Of a stretch of DNA of 64,000 nt, positions 21,370 to 33,027 are shown piece after piece; within the stretch, counting starts at the first letter, position 1; each line of letters opens with the position of its first letter. The stretch is taken from positions 118,344,891 through 118,408,890 of the forward strand of contig CM071568.1 of NCBI GenBank assembly GCA_036426205.1, in the 5' to 3' direction. The stretch is from Ascaphus truei (lineage: Eukaryota; Chordata; Amphibia; Anura; Ascaphidae). The translations under genes and the position numbers were made by a program. The notes under the pieces were generated by a model. That model was not told where the DNA came from. It saw only the letters and a list, made by a program, of their open reading frames with translations, and did not search any database.

Positions 21370-22699
21370 ATAAACACTTGCCTACTCTGCAGGCTTCCTT
21401 TTCTATATACTATTGGGTGAGGCATTTTCAGTTTTCTCATTATATTCTGTTATATACTTCTAACATTTACTGTAGGTTAATTGGCCATGAATAAATAGAC
21501 TTGTGCATCAAATGTATCTTCTGTAGAAACCATGTTCTTTAAAATGCAACCAGCTGCATTTGAGCAACTGGAATTTATTCTCCAACAGATAACTGTACCT
21601 GGCGCTGCAGAAGCTGAAGTTTACAGAGTCGGGGTAAGTGTCTGCCACGATGAAGCCAGGGTTCCATCCTCCCATGTCACAAGTCACAGATAACATTGGC
21701 TTATAAAAAGGCAGTTGGGGGATTCATTTTTATGGTTGGGCTTTGTTTTTTTGTCATACAATCAGGTTTTGGATTGGGTTTTATGGCTTTGGTTTTTGGG
21801 TTTTTGTTTAGGCCATTGGGTTGGTTGGTTTAGGCCATTGAATTAGTTTGTACAGCTTTTATTTGTGGTGGCCATCAGAACTTGGATTGCTTTATGGCTT
21901 TTTATATGGTTGGGCATTGGCCCCTTTATTGGATTGGTTTCTGGGGACCTGAGGCCTGAATATGATGATGGTCTTCATCCAGGGAGGGGTAAGCAACTCC
22001 ATTTTTCTTACAGGTAAGCATTGATTTGCATTTATGGAAACAGGATTATGTTTTAAATGTATTTATGTTTTTTTTAATACATATCTTTTTGGAGGTTTTG
22101 GAATAGCAAAAATACCTTTTAGTCACATTTGGCTAACAGAGCTATTGGCCTTTAGTCTAGATCGTGCAGAGCTATGTTTGTAGGGTGGTGGCAAGTATGG
22201 GGGTAGCGGCTCCGGAAGCATGGTTAGGCCCAAGGGGGTTGGTGGTAAGGGGTAAACCCTTAGCAATTAGCCACTAAAGTAGGTAGGTAGTGTAGATTTA
22301 TTATGTATTAACTCCTTTGATGCCTGAGGTATACTTTGGTAATCACATGCATTAATGGGATTAATGTAATTTTTGCAATAGTGTTCTGTAAGAATAGATA
22401 TTACAGATGCCTATGGTAATTCCTATGCAGGAATTAATGCATTATTAATATTCGCGTTAATTCCCACATCATGTCTGTGTAAAATATCACACCCAGTAAA
22501 TTATAACGCAATCTTGATGACTTCTGTCATAAAAATGCAGTAATAGATCCGTTTTAATGATGTTTGGTGTAGCTAAACCAATGTCTCCTTCTTAACTAAA
22601 CACCTATAGGCCTACATCTCTAATAAAAAAAATCAACTGATATAAGTACATCAGCCTGCTGGGGTGCTTAGAAGGCTGTTAGGAGAGGTCACACTTAGT
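21370..22699. other. no gene; G/T-rich low-complexity stretch
   Basis: About 21500-21710 is a more complex segment of unknown nature. About 21720-21960 is G/T-rich with repeated GGTTTTGG, GGCCATTGGGTTGG and TGGCTTT words. The rest is AT-rich. Nothing assigned. Confidence 0.4.
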
Positions 22700-23143
22700 T
22701 TAGCGGAATTAGGAAAAGAAAGAGCACAATAAATCTCCCTTACAAGATCTTAAAAGATTGGAACCTATGAATAAGTGTTCTCTTTCTAAATCTGACATAA
22801 CAAATCGGTCAAATTAGAAGAAATTTAAAATCCCTTCCCTTTAATAAATTAAAAAAGGCAAACAAAACATTTAATCTAAAGGGACCAAAGCTGATCATTT
22901 AATAAGCAATGAGATCAGACAGAAGTTTACAGTTAAAAGGAAGTTTAAATCTTTAATCCTATAATCGTAATAAAATTAGCAGTGTGTTTGCTAAATATTA
23001 TTCTTCATTATATAAACAGAATTCTAATAGAGACAACACTACTGTAATTCCCTACTCTAAAATATTGAGTATTATATAGATCTGGTCTATTTGTCAAAAT
23101 GGAGTCTTAAAGCAATAGATAAATAATAGAGTCCAATTTCTTT
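22700..23143 (+). pseudogene. older L1 element, left part
   Basis: Decayed plus-strand coding text (for example QDLKRLEPMNKCSLSKSDIT, and later YKQNSNRDNTTVIPYSKIL) matching the spacing of the L1 region between endonuclease and RT. Multiple stops. It is interrupted by the younger L1 at 23160-26064 and continues at 26081, where recognisable RT blocks follow. Confidence 0.5.
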
Positions 23144-23159
23144 AAAAGTGACAGTAGAT

Positions 23160-26064
23160 CACTGTCACCCCAGTTAATTGTGTGGTTAAGCTCACACCCA
23201 TGGGCTAAGTTAATGTAAGGTTGATTACACTTGTTGTTATATATACTCCACGGGATGGAGGTTGTAATGTGGTTGGATATTGTTTTACACTGCAGAAACA
23301 AATGTTGAATCAGTAATAGAATGAGGACTAAGCGTTTAGAGTCCCATTCCCCTTCATGCCCCCCACGCTTGCTCCAAAAGAGGAACTAGAAGAGGAGGTC
23401 AAGGTGCTCAAACTCTCTAAATCCCCTGGTCCTGATGGTTTCACCAATGTCAAATACAAGAGCTTCCTACCTATACTATCCACACATCTATTAAAAATGT
23501 TCAACCATTTTATGGAGGGGAACCCAATCCCCCCTCAATGTCTCTTGCTAACCTAGCTATCATACACAAGGAGGGCAGAGACCCGATGCACTGTGGAAGC
23601 TATCGTCCAATATCCTTTCTCAACAACGACCTCAAATTATATAGTAAAATATTAGCAAATAGATTAAACCCAATCTTATCGAGACTTATAAATATAGACC
23701 AAGTAGGATTTGTCGCGGGCAGGCAAGCCTCAGACAACACTCGTAAGATAATTAATATTATAGACCATGTCCACTTCACAGGAACCAAAACAATACTTTT
23801 GAGCTTAGATGCAGAGATGGCGTTCGATGGAATAGATTGGCTCTTCCTAGACCATACCTTGCGTAAATTTGGCTTTAAAAATGCATACCTAGAAGGGGTC
23901 CGTAGACTCTACCAAGACCCGTCAGCAATGGTAAAACTACCAGGGGGCAGTCTCCAGAGATTTAATATTAAAAATGGTACAAGACAGGGATGCCCTTTAT
24001 CCCCTCTCCTCTTTGCACTCACCATAGAACCCCAGGCGTCCACAATTCGAAATAATGTAGACATCCAAGGAATAGAAATTGGACACACGCAATATAAGAT
24101 ATCGCTATTCGCGGATGACATCATCTTAAAGCTCTCCAAACCCCAAATCTCCCTTCCCAATCTCCAAAAAGAACTCCAAGACTTCGGGAAAATATCAGGC
24201 TATAAAATCAATAACGACAAATCTGAAGCGTTAAATCTAAACTTGCCAGAGCCAGAGGTGGAACGCCTCAAGCTAATTTTTAACTACCGGTGGAGTTCCT
24301 CGTATATCAAATATTTGGGAGTGAAGATATTAAGGAACTACCAATCCCTGTATCAACATAATTACTCGGCCTTATTTCGGAAAATTAAACAGGACCTAGA
24401 TAAATGGGGAGGATACCAAATATCATGGATCGGGAGAATGATCTCGGTTAAAAGGAATATACTCCCCAGATTGTTATATTACTTGCAGACTCTCCCGGTC
24501 CACATCCCTGGCTCAGAATTGAAGAATATCCAAAAACAAATCTTTAATTTTATTTGTCAGGGTAAAAAACCTAGAATCGCCAGGGCAGTTCTGCTTGCCT
24601 CAAGGGGGAGAGGGGGCCTTGGAGTACCAGACATTATGAGATACTAACAAGCCACCCAGCTGAGACAGGTAGTAGTTTGGAACGCAGACCGAAGCCAATA
24701 TTGCTGGCTAGACATAGAATCGCAATACGCCGGCACGCCTTCACTGCCAGCATGCCTTTGGTCCCTGAGCAGGGAAGATATGCAGAACAGTAAATTCAAA
24801 TTAGGACCGACGAGGCACACATGGGAGATACGGACGAAATGCAAACTTAAATTGAAGCTCACGACCTCTAAATGCCAACTCATCCCAATTCTTAAAAATC
24901 CTAAATTCCCACCTGGTTGTGAGCCCAGACAATTTGACCAATTTACGGTTAAAAACATCAGAGCAGTTGCCGACCTCCTGAGTTTAGGGCAGTTCCTGAG
25001 TTACCAAAGGTTGCAAAATAAATATGAAATGTCAGGACAGAAACGTCTTCAAGTACCTCCAAATTCGACACTTCATCCAAACACTATCCCCAACGTTGGA
25101 ATTTCCCCCTCTCACTAGTTTTGAACGGCTGTGTAGAGAAACAGCCTACCAAAAAGGTCTTATAACACAAATTTATGCAGAATTGGAAAGGGCAACAGAC
25201 GCCCATACTCATGACTATATGCTTAATTGGGCAGCAGAATTGAATATAGTTATAGACCGAGAGGACTGGGAAAGTATTTGGGAATCAGCCTCAGGAACTT
25301 CCATATGTACCACAATCAAGGAAAACATTTACAAGATACTGTTTCGCTGGTATCTTACCCCAGTCAGAATAAATCAAATCTACCCCCTAGCTTCCGATCT
25401 ATGCTGGAGAGGCTGCGGGCAAAAGGGGGACATGGCACACATTTGGTGGACATGTCCATAAATTCAGAAATATTGGGAAACTATACAGTCTATAATTAAA
25501 GAGGTCACAGACCTCACTATATCAATTGTCCCGCTGACCTACTTATTGGCCAGGCCAATTGAGAAACTTGACCGACCAATAGGAAAATTAATCTCCTTCA
25601 TTCTCACGGCGGCCAGATGTGCGGTGGCCGCCTCATGGAAGAAGGTGTCTCCCCCCCAAGCAAGCAGTCAAGAAAAGAATTCAAGAGGTAATGCTGATGG
25701 AGAAGCTATCAGCCGTTTTGAAAAGAACAACGATTTCCTTCTACAAAATCTGGGAACCATGGCAGACCCAAACAGCAAATTAATACTGCTCCACCTCCCA
25801 ATTAATGACAGACGAGACAAGGGTGCTATCCCGCACGGGAAACTGAGGAGAATGGGACCTCCCCCCACCCCCCCCCCCCCACCCACCTCCTCTTCTCCCC
25901 CTCTTTTTTCTGTTTCCCCCCTCTCGCTAGCCCCTTTGACCCAGGATGAAGGGTCGGGGACGTGTCTAGACTATGTCAACAACCAAAAAGAAAACCCTGT
26001 ATTAGGCCAAGATATATTTGTAACACTGTATGCTGTATTAATGCCTAATAAAAAAAATTGAAAC
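23160..26064 (+). mobile_element. L1-type LINE, 5'-truncated
   Basis: Flanked by a perfect 16-bp target duplication AAAAGTGACAGTAGAT at 23144-23159 and 26065-26080. The 3' end is CCTAATAAAAAAAATTGAAAC, a poly-A-like tail. It has the RT and C-terminal part of ORF2 but no endonuclease or ORF1, the normal 5' truncation. The first ~180 bp (23160-23337) are not recognisable L1 ORF2. It is inserted in an older L1 of the same strand. Confidence 0.9.
23338..25660 (+). pseudogene. L1 ORF2 reverse transcriptase and C-terminus
   Basis: Begins in the segment before RT (KLSKSPGPDGFT). It continues through IHKEGRDPMHCGSYRPISFL, LANRL, GFVAGRQ, LSLDAEMAFDGIDW, NGTRQGCPLSPLLFAL and LFADDIIL, with the catalytic Asp pair at 24114-24119. 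The thumb and the Cys-x3-Cys-x7-His-x4-Cys C-terminal motif (CWRGCGQKGDMAHIWWTC) near 25400-25455 follow. Defects: frameshifts near 23540 and 25040, in-frame TAA at 24645 and 25459. Few lesions, so it is a fairly recent copy. FADD rather than YADD fits the L1 group. It would have primed and copied its RNA at a nicked target. Confidence 0.92.
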
Positions 26065-26080
26065 AAAAGTGACAGTAGAT

Positions 26081-27900
26081 ATAAAAAAAAAAAAACTCTA
26101 AACTGTCCTGATAATAAAGTAGTTTCTACCTACACTTACTAACTACAGTATATTTACTAAACATTTTAAAGCATCTAAGTTACCCTATGAAATTCTGAAT
26201 GCCAGTCACCATTGGGGCTATCCCTAAGGAAGGAGAAGATAATTATCAATGTTTTAATTGCAAACCTATTTCCCTCTTTAACACTGCCATTCAGCTATTC
26301 GACAACATTCTAGCAAAATACTTAAGCATAGTTTTAACAAATATGATGGTAAATACCTATTACATTTTATACCCACAAGACAAGAAAACAGGTGCATAAA
26401 CTTAAATCAAATTGCAAGATCTAGAAATATATACACAAAAAAGGAACAGATAACGTTGTGACAGAGCACTCAGTAACTATGTGATTAATGGATTAGCTAA
26501 AAAAATGTAATGTCATCAAAAACTAATATAAAATATTGGGTTTTAAAATCAAACAGCACTGACAGTGTATCCTTGCATACGTCATTAGATACCAGCCAAC
26601 AAAACAGCCCCAATGCACAACGAATATGACCAATTATTAGTTCATTTATATATTTTTTTCTTCACATAAGTATGGGTCATTTAGTTCAATGTTTTCATCA
26701 AAACATATTAGTTCTGTAACCACCTTAAGGTAGACCCTATTAGTAGCTTCCTTCACTACCAATGTTATATTGTGTCCTTTGTATTTCCCCCACTGCATAC
26801 AGAAAAGAGGAAATAAAATAATGATATAGTCAATAGCATGGGATGTGTCACATGTACAGTATGTGTTGCCTAATCATCTAATGTTGCTGAAAAAAATAGC
26901 TTTGACTGACTGAATTAGGCCTATTTCAGGTTCTGAACGCCTATGGCTTAGGAAATAATATTTTGAAAGCCAATTCTGCTTTTTACAGTACTCTAGACTT
27001 GTATCGAAGGTATATACTGTATGGCTTGTAGTCTATCATACTCTTTTAAAAGAACAACTGTGATGAGGAAGGGTTGTGCCTTATCCTTTTGATATTCATG
27101 CTTGCAATTGAACCCCTAATTGAAAATATGAGGTAATTCGGACAGGAATTAGATTGCACTAACATCCACATAATATAACTTTAATCTCAATGCAGATGAT
27201 ATTTTATTTAATTACTAATACATTAATATCACTCCCAAATAAAGAAAATCACATTTTAGACTTTAGCTCCATAACTGACATTAACATTCACAAACACAAA
27301 TAAAAGACTTTGAATATTGGTTTTGACAATACCATTATAAATCAACATAAAAGTAACTTTGGGTACAACAAGAAAAATGAGTATATGAAATATGTGGCCA
27401 TTCTTATTTTTTTTTTTAATTATTCTAATCTAAGAAAAACTGCCAATCCTCCTTCAATAATCATCAAAAAGACTGGTTGAAATATGAAATATCCTGTTTG
27501 GAATGAGTTGCCTCCATTAAAATGAATATTTTACCATGCATTTTATATTTGTTTTAGATATTCCAAATGCAAATCCCTCAATCAGCCCATAATCATTTTC
27601 AGAGACAATGTTATAGATTTGTTTGAATAAATAAAAAACCTAGAATATCTTTCAGAGAAATCAAAATAATATTCAGTATGTTTCTAATATACTCTTCATA
27701 AATATTTGGGAACTTCTCACTGAAGTTTAAATTGGCTGTGGAAATTGAATTGTTTCACATTTTCAGGGATACTTAAAAAAAAAAGTGGTTTACCCAACTT
27801 AAAAATGTCTTTTTAAAAAAAAAAACAAGCATGCCATTCTGCTTCTTTCTCTCTCCCTCTCCAGCAAAACCCATACTTCATTTCAGGTTTAGGGGAAAAG
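26081..27900 (+). pseudogene. older L1 element, right part
   Basis: The 26200-26400 frame reads IPKEGEDNYQCFNCKPISLF...ILAKYL, parallel to IHKEGRDPMHCGSYRPISFL...ILANRL in the younger copy. Near 26940-27000 is a GLGNNILKANSAFYSTL stretch, near 27060-27220 a broken RKGCALS...LAIEPL...LNADDI (the TRQGCPLSPLLF and FADD blocks), and near 27510-27660 MNILPCILYLF and NKKPRISFREI (the ...ILPRLLYYLQ and GKKPRIARAV blocks). Many stops and frameshifts. Order and spacing agree with one collinear L1, so this element is the target in which the younger L1 sits. Confidence 0.75.
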
Positions 27901-28072
27901 TTTTAAACTTTGTAAAAGCGAATCTTAGTGGAAAAATGCAGAATTGCATGTTTTCATTCATTTTTTTTAAAACTTCAAACTTTCACGGGTTGGCAAACTA
28001 AGTATTTGAAAACCAAACTCAGTCATAAAATCTTTTGGCAGTTGCATACTGTAGGTGTTTGGTTGATTCTAA

Positions 28073-28443
28073 TATCTAGAGATAGGAGAAACTGTCAAAA
28101 TCCGATCCATGGTGTAAAACCCATCGACAGATTGTTCCAGGTCCAATCCATGTGGATTTATCCAAAACCGCCTTAGGATACACTCCGCTGTTGAATTTCA
28201 ACAATACAATCTGCAGATTCTTCAATCTATTGGAGGATTTTACCAATCCAATCTGCGGATTTAGCAAGCCACTGGTGGATTTTAAAAATCCAATTAGTGG
28301 ATTCTGCAAACACGCACGTACAGTATTGGATTGGTAAAATGCTCCAACGGATTGCGGAATCCCTGGATTGTATTGCTCTTTTTGAGACTGATTTGCGGAA
28401 ATCCGTGGACCAAAGGATCAACCCAAAGGAACTGGCCTATCCA
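28073..28443 (+). repeat. TGGATT-rich dispersed repeat, copy A
   Basis: Starts near CTAGAGATAGGAG and ends near GGCCTATCC. Full of GGATT/AATCC words (GCGGATTT, GTGGATTTT, CCAATCTGCGGATT). Shares ATCCGTGGACCAAAGGA and flanking words with 53130-53410 in the same orientation. Probably an old MITE; ends are not secure. Confidence 0.55.
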
Positions 28444-29159
28444 TGATGCAACCAAATCTGCAAACAATTTTTTACTCTTTAATCTCTATTAATAACTATG
28501 TCATTTCTCCTCTTCCCAAATTTAATCTTCTATGGCTTTCCAAACTATAATGTCTAAAAAAAGGCATATAGTTTCCCAACAATTTTAATACAGTATAAAC
28601 CTTAATATTTGAAATAAATGGACCAAAAAGGCTTATCTATTAGCTCATCTTCCCTTTTTACTTTTATTGTTTAATCCAAAATGTCCCTTTGTTTGCAATT
28701 CTAGAAACTTTTCTAACCGGGGATATAAAAAAATATTAAGATTAAGCAAGGTTTACTTGTCTTCTTTGAAAATATACAAATCAAGTGTAATTTAAAACAT
28801 GAATTCTATAGAATTTCCAGTTTCAGTCCTACCTATTGTTTCTGAGTGTACTTGGATGCAGATTTACAGACTGTATGCTTCTTAAAAACAAATTATATAA
28901 AAGGAACAGTAAAAAATGGATGGTGTCTCTTCTATTCAACAATCTCATTAACCATAAACATAATACTAAACTCTTCTGCAGTACTAATACCCTAACAACT
29001 GAAGGCAATCTCTATGAAGACTGTCAAATTATCTATTTGTACAAACATAAAAGAAAACAGATAAATTATAGTGGAGTTGATATTCTATAGTATCCTGCTA
29101 TTGAACTCCCTGTAAGCTTATAACTGGAATTTATTGAAATTTAGATAAATAAATTCTCC
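28444..29159. other. AT-rich, no gene
   Basis: AT-rich with stops in all frames. It may include the far 3' end of the older L1, but I cannot show it. Confidence 0.35.
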
Positions 29160-30589
29160 ATGTACTGCTACTGTACTCACACAGAAGGGATTTTATCTTC
29201 AGCGTGCCAGGAGGTATTACTATCCCACAGCGAAACCGGACAACACGTGTAAGGAACCAGTTGCGTGTCCAACAAGGTCTGCGGTCAGTACACCATATTT
29301 AATATCTGAGAAGGGACATTCTCTAGCAGGGTGAACATCCAGCAGCAAACAAGAGCTGTCCTACTGCTGGTGCTATGCTCCTCTGTGCCTCTTACAGTCT
29401 CTTTCTCAAGATAACCAGTGATAGTGGAACTTGACGCAACTTTCTCGCCAGCAATCCCAGGCTTCTATAACCTTTTATATTTAGAGTCTTTGGCTGGACA
29501 AGGCTGCAGTGCCCAAGTGTTAATATATGGAGGAGCCGTCATACTGTGAGGCTGATGACGTCATCTCTGCTGTTTGGTGGCGACGATACCGCCCTCTAAC
29601 AAACAGCGCATGTGCAACCAGTCAGTTGCCATCAGCCAGAAGCAGGCTCTTCCCAGCACCTTACTACGCATATTCAACCCTGTTCTTAACAACAGACAGC
29701 TGATATCACTATGTCACCTCCCTCGTGTTCTTCTGCTATTGGCAGAAACCTTTGGGAGGCAGTGCCGGCACTTATCTGTTTTAGCATATATTTCTGCACT
29801 CCTCCACTAACCACTCATCACTCCGGGATGAAGCCAACCTCAAGTGCGAAACACGTCGAGTGTCCCAGATGGCAGGACCCCCCCACTGATTTATGCTGCT
29901 AGTGATTATCTTTTTGGTGTATCTCCTGGACATTTGACTTCTCACTGAGACTCTAGATGGAATTACTCCTCCCCTGGGTTCTATAAGGACTGGAACATGG
30001 ATGTCTACAGCTGAGTATTCTTTTGTCAATTACCAGGACTTTTCAATAGCACTGGCTTTTTCATATGCTTCTCAGCACCAACGTAGATGCAGAGCTGCTC
30101 TCCCTTGGTCGTTATTTTTCTTTATGTGTGCTGTTTTTCTAGCACTCATAAGTTTATTTCAACTTTATCTCTCCTTAGTTGTTTGATTTCATTTTGATAT
30201 AATTTATAGAGATCTTATTATTTTTTTCTTCTCTTCTCATGCAGCTAGGGTTTTGTGGGGATGTTCTTGCACTTTTTACTGCTTTGCATTACTACTCATA
30301 TATGGATTGTTAGTTATTAGTTTATTTCAGTATAGTGCATTTAGTCCTTAGATTGTTTTTTTCTCTTGTCATGCTCTCTTTATATTTTCTAGCACATTTC
30401 AGGCTGCCATCAGTGTTTGTATGTTTTTAAATGTTAGTATGTTCTACTGCTACTGTATTAAAATCATAGCCATTTTTTGAATTTGACTTTGGTTCCCGTT
30501 TTTTTGTTTCTGATTCTCATATCTTACTTTAGGCATATCTAGAGTGCTGTTATAAGGGATCTTGTATGTCTTTTATGTGTGTCTATATA
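29160..30589 (+). mobile_element. Penelope pseudo-LTR-like region, degenerate
   Basis: Non-coding sequence with CGAAACACGTCGAG preceded by GGATGAAGCC at 29827-29861, a decayed hammerhead-like core, in a setting with TGATGACGTCATC and other words typical of these untranslated regions. It precedes the better-preserved Penelope element and may be the end of an upstream partial copy, as Penelope elements often occur in partial tandem. Ends with ATATATAT at 30580-30590. Confidence 0.4.
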
Positions 30590-31012
30590 TATATTTCGAT
30601 CTGGCCTCTTTTCTAGCAGATTAAAGTACCCTCGTCCCCGTCATATAGATTTATCTAATATGTTTTTTTAGCTGGCCATCTAAGGTTCATCAATTGTACA
30701 TGCATTAGCCAGATATAAATCATTTCATTTTTAAAACTATTTTGTTCAAGTAATATGTGCTGGGTTTGTTGCCACTTAATCTCAGGGTTAAATCTCTAGT
30801 GTTATCAACCAGGATGTTATGATTATGTGCATTTTATTGATTATTTGTGGATGTATGTATTGATATATGTATTTAACCCTTCGGGGTATTGTTACAAAGA
30901 TGTGCTGAAGATATTGCCATCAAATCTTAATGCAAGATTCCCTATTAGTAGTAATTAGGCTGATAGTGGGGTGTTAATTGCATTAGGTAAATGTGTGTTC
31001 AATTAACTGATG
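30590..31012 (+). repeat. Penelope 5' pseudo-LTR
   Basis: Begins TTTCGATCTGGCCTCTTTTC (the C-terminal codons FDLASFLAD-stop) and runs to TTCAATTAACTG. Nearly identical to 35425-35802 except for a ~45-bp segment (near TAAGGTTCATCAATTG) missing from the 3' copy and a few substitutions. Confidence 0.93.
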
Positions 31013-31060
31013 AGTCACCATACCAGGGTATATATAGGTCAGTAGGTAGCACTACTCCCC

Positions 31061-31110
31061 TCACCACTGATGAAGTGACCGCATTGCGTCACGAAACGCG
31101 TGTTGGAGAG
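31061..31110 (+). ncRNA. hammerhead-ribozyme-like motif of the Penelope element
   Basis: CTGATGA at 31067-31073, then A, a perfect five-pair stem GTGAC / GTCAC with loop CGCATTGC, GAAA at 31093-31096 and CGCGTG. CCA before the core can pair with TGG after it. Both conserved boxes are intact. Minimal hammerheads in the pseudo-LTRs are a known feature of Penelope-like elements, where self-cleavage may define the RNA 5' end. It lies just downstream of the point where the 3' pseudo-LTR stops. Confidence 0.7.
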
Positions 31111-32102
31111 GAGGAGCTGGGGCGGCACGTCCGTCAGTAGCTAGGAGATCAGCTGGAAAGATTTGCGGCAGCGTGACGTCATCAAACTGCGCGCTGAGAG
31201 AGGCGTTTGCCTCGTTGAGCAGGGAGCAGAAAAAACAACACGCAAGTACTGGTTGCAACAACTTCAAGCTACACAAGCTGAACTGCACATGAGAACGGGA
31301 AGGGGGGTGGCGTTAACAGGCAGCTGGCGAGTCTGATGCAACACCGGGGTTTGTGAGGAGTTACGAGTGTAGTTACCACCAAGGGCCATTGCCCCCAGAC
31401 TGTATCAGCTGCGGACGGCACATTGTCACTGTCTTTTCACAGCCTGGCTTAGTATAAGCATTTGGCTTTTTTATATTATTTATTGTCTTAATTTTATCAA
31501 TCTGCACCATCATTTCCCTTGTTATTTCCTTCCGGGAACACACGGGGTATACCCTAAGGGGACTGCGTGTGAGAACAAAGAGTGAACTGACATTTAAAGG
31601 AACACACGTGGGGTTCGTGATATCCGAAAACAAGAAGTTGTGTTAAAGCCATATTCTCTCAAAGAGAACACTGACACAAAATGTTTGGAAGTTTATATTA
31701 TAAATCCTTTTTTGGGGGCGTTCAGGTGGGTTCTTGTGGGCCGCGCAATGGTCTTTTCTCTTTTGTTTATTGCATTATAGGAGGAGCACGGAAGCAATAA
31801 TCTGCAACTGAACCATCACTTCTTCCACAACAAGAGGTATTGTTGTCTATTGGGGCGCCGGGTTACTGCATTTTGTGTAAAATTGTTGGATATACGTATT
31901 TGTGGGAAATTCGTTAGGCAGGGACCCTGTGGCAGCCTTCACATAAGTATAAGTTGTTTATTTATTCATTGTAAAATACACATTAACGGTCTTAGCGCTG
32001 AGCTTTAGGGTTCATTCACATAACAAGCACTTTATTAATCTCACACCCACCAGCTGCAGACCTTCATTATGGCACTATTCACAAATAGAGCACTATTAGA
32101 TA

Positions 32103-32993
32103 ATGATTTTCAAGGTTTTTTTTGAAGAAGCCACTAACAATATGGAAATAGAAACAGACACATTAGAGACACATTTCATCAAATTAGAAAAACTACTTAA
32201 TCAGGAGATTAGACAGAAATGGGAGATTTTCACTTTAAAGAAATATTTGGAACACAAAAGGATCCCTAGAGGGTTACGTAATGTTAAAGCACCCACGATA
32301 GATACAGATAATGTAAGTTTTATGAATGAATGGAACTTTCTACTAGATACCTGCTCTATAGGGTTAATGCAATTACTTATAAAAAATAGGAGTACAATTT
32401 TAGACAAAATAGATGGGGAAGTCAATGCTATTAATGATCAGTTAGAACCCTTTATGACCATGACAGAGTATAAAATCCTAGAGGATAGAGTTATCCAAAA
32501 AATGGCCAAACTAGGTAAAGAGGTTAAAATTATTAAACAGAAAAAATTTCTGCGAGATAAGAGAGATTATGATGAGGGGAAGGAAAGGAATTGGAAACGA
32601 GATAAAAGCATTTCAGCTGTTGAAATTGTTGAATCCGTGACTGAGCCCAATTCAGAATCAGTAATAAAGTCAGAAATTTTAAATGTAAAAAAAGGGGCTA
32701 ATAATACAATTAGTTCTAGTATTGATCAAAATGTTAAAATAGACTCCCATCAAAGAACAGAGAAACAACAGGTAACAAAAGGCGGTAAAAAAATAAACTC
32801 TAAACGCAATCAGGAGTGGTCAAGATTTGACCATAAGGGAGAGGAAAGGGAGTATGCGCATAGAGAGTATAGAGAGAGATCACCTGCACATAGATTTGAG
32901 GATAGAGATCAAGTCTTTAGAGGCTACAGGGAAAGATTCATAGACCAAATGAGAGACCCAAAGAGCAAAATAGGGGTTCCAATCATTTTTTAG
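32103..32993 (+). CDS. Penelope N-terminal region, 296-codon open frame
   Basis: Open from ATG at 32103 to TAG at 32991-32993. It is Lys/Glu/Arg-rich with a likely coiled-coil (KLEKLLNQEIRQKWEIF region) and an Arg/Tyr/Asp-rich end (HREYRERSPAHRFEDRD). A second, decayed copy of this frame lies at 2643-4234, which shows that it belongs to the element. The stop follows a T6 run; with one base fewer the frame would continue with the same basic-acidic composition toward 33028, so this is probably the N-terminal part of one ~1,100-residue protein rather than a separate gene. It has no domain I recognise. The charged composition suggests nucleic-acid binding, which is inference. Confidence 0.65.
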   Translation: MIFKVFFEEATNNMEIETDTLETHFIKLEKLLNQEIRQKWEIFTLKKYLEHKRIPRGLRNVKAPTIDTDNVSFMNEWNFLLDTCSIGLMQLLIKNRSTILDKIDGEVNAINDQLEPFMTMTEYKILEDRVIQKMAKLGKEVKIIKQKKFLRDKRDYDEGKERNWKRDKSISAVEIVESVTEPNSESVIKSEILNVKKGANNTISSSIDQNVKIDSHQRTEKQQVTKGGKKINSKRNQEWSRFDHKGEEREYAHREYRERSPAHRFEDRDQVFRGYRERFIDQMRDPKSKIGVPIIF

Positions 32994-33027
32994 AGTACCG
33001 CCGGTACCACAAACCACTGAGAGAACA

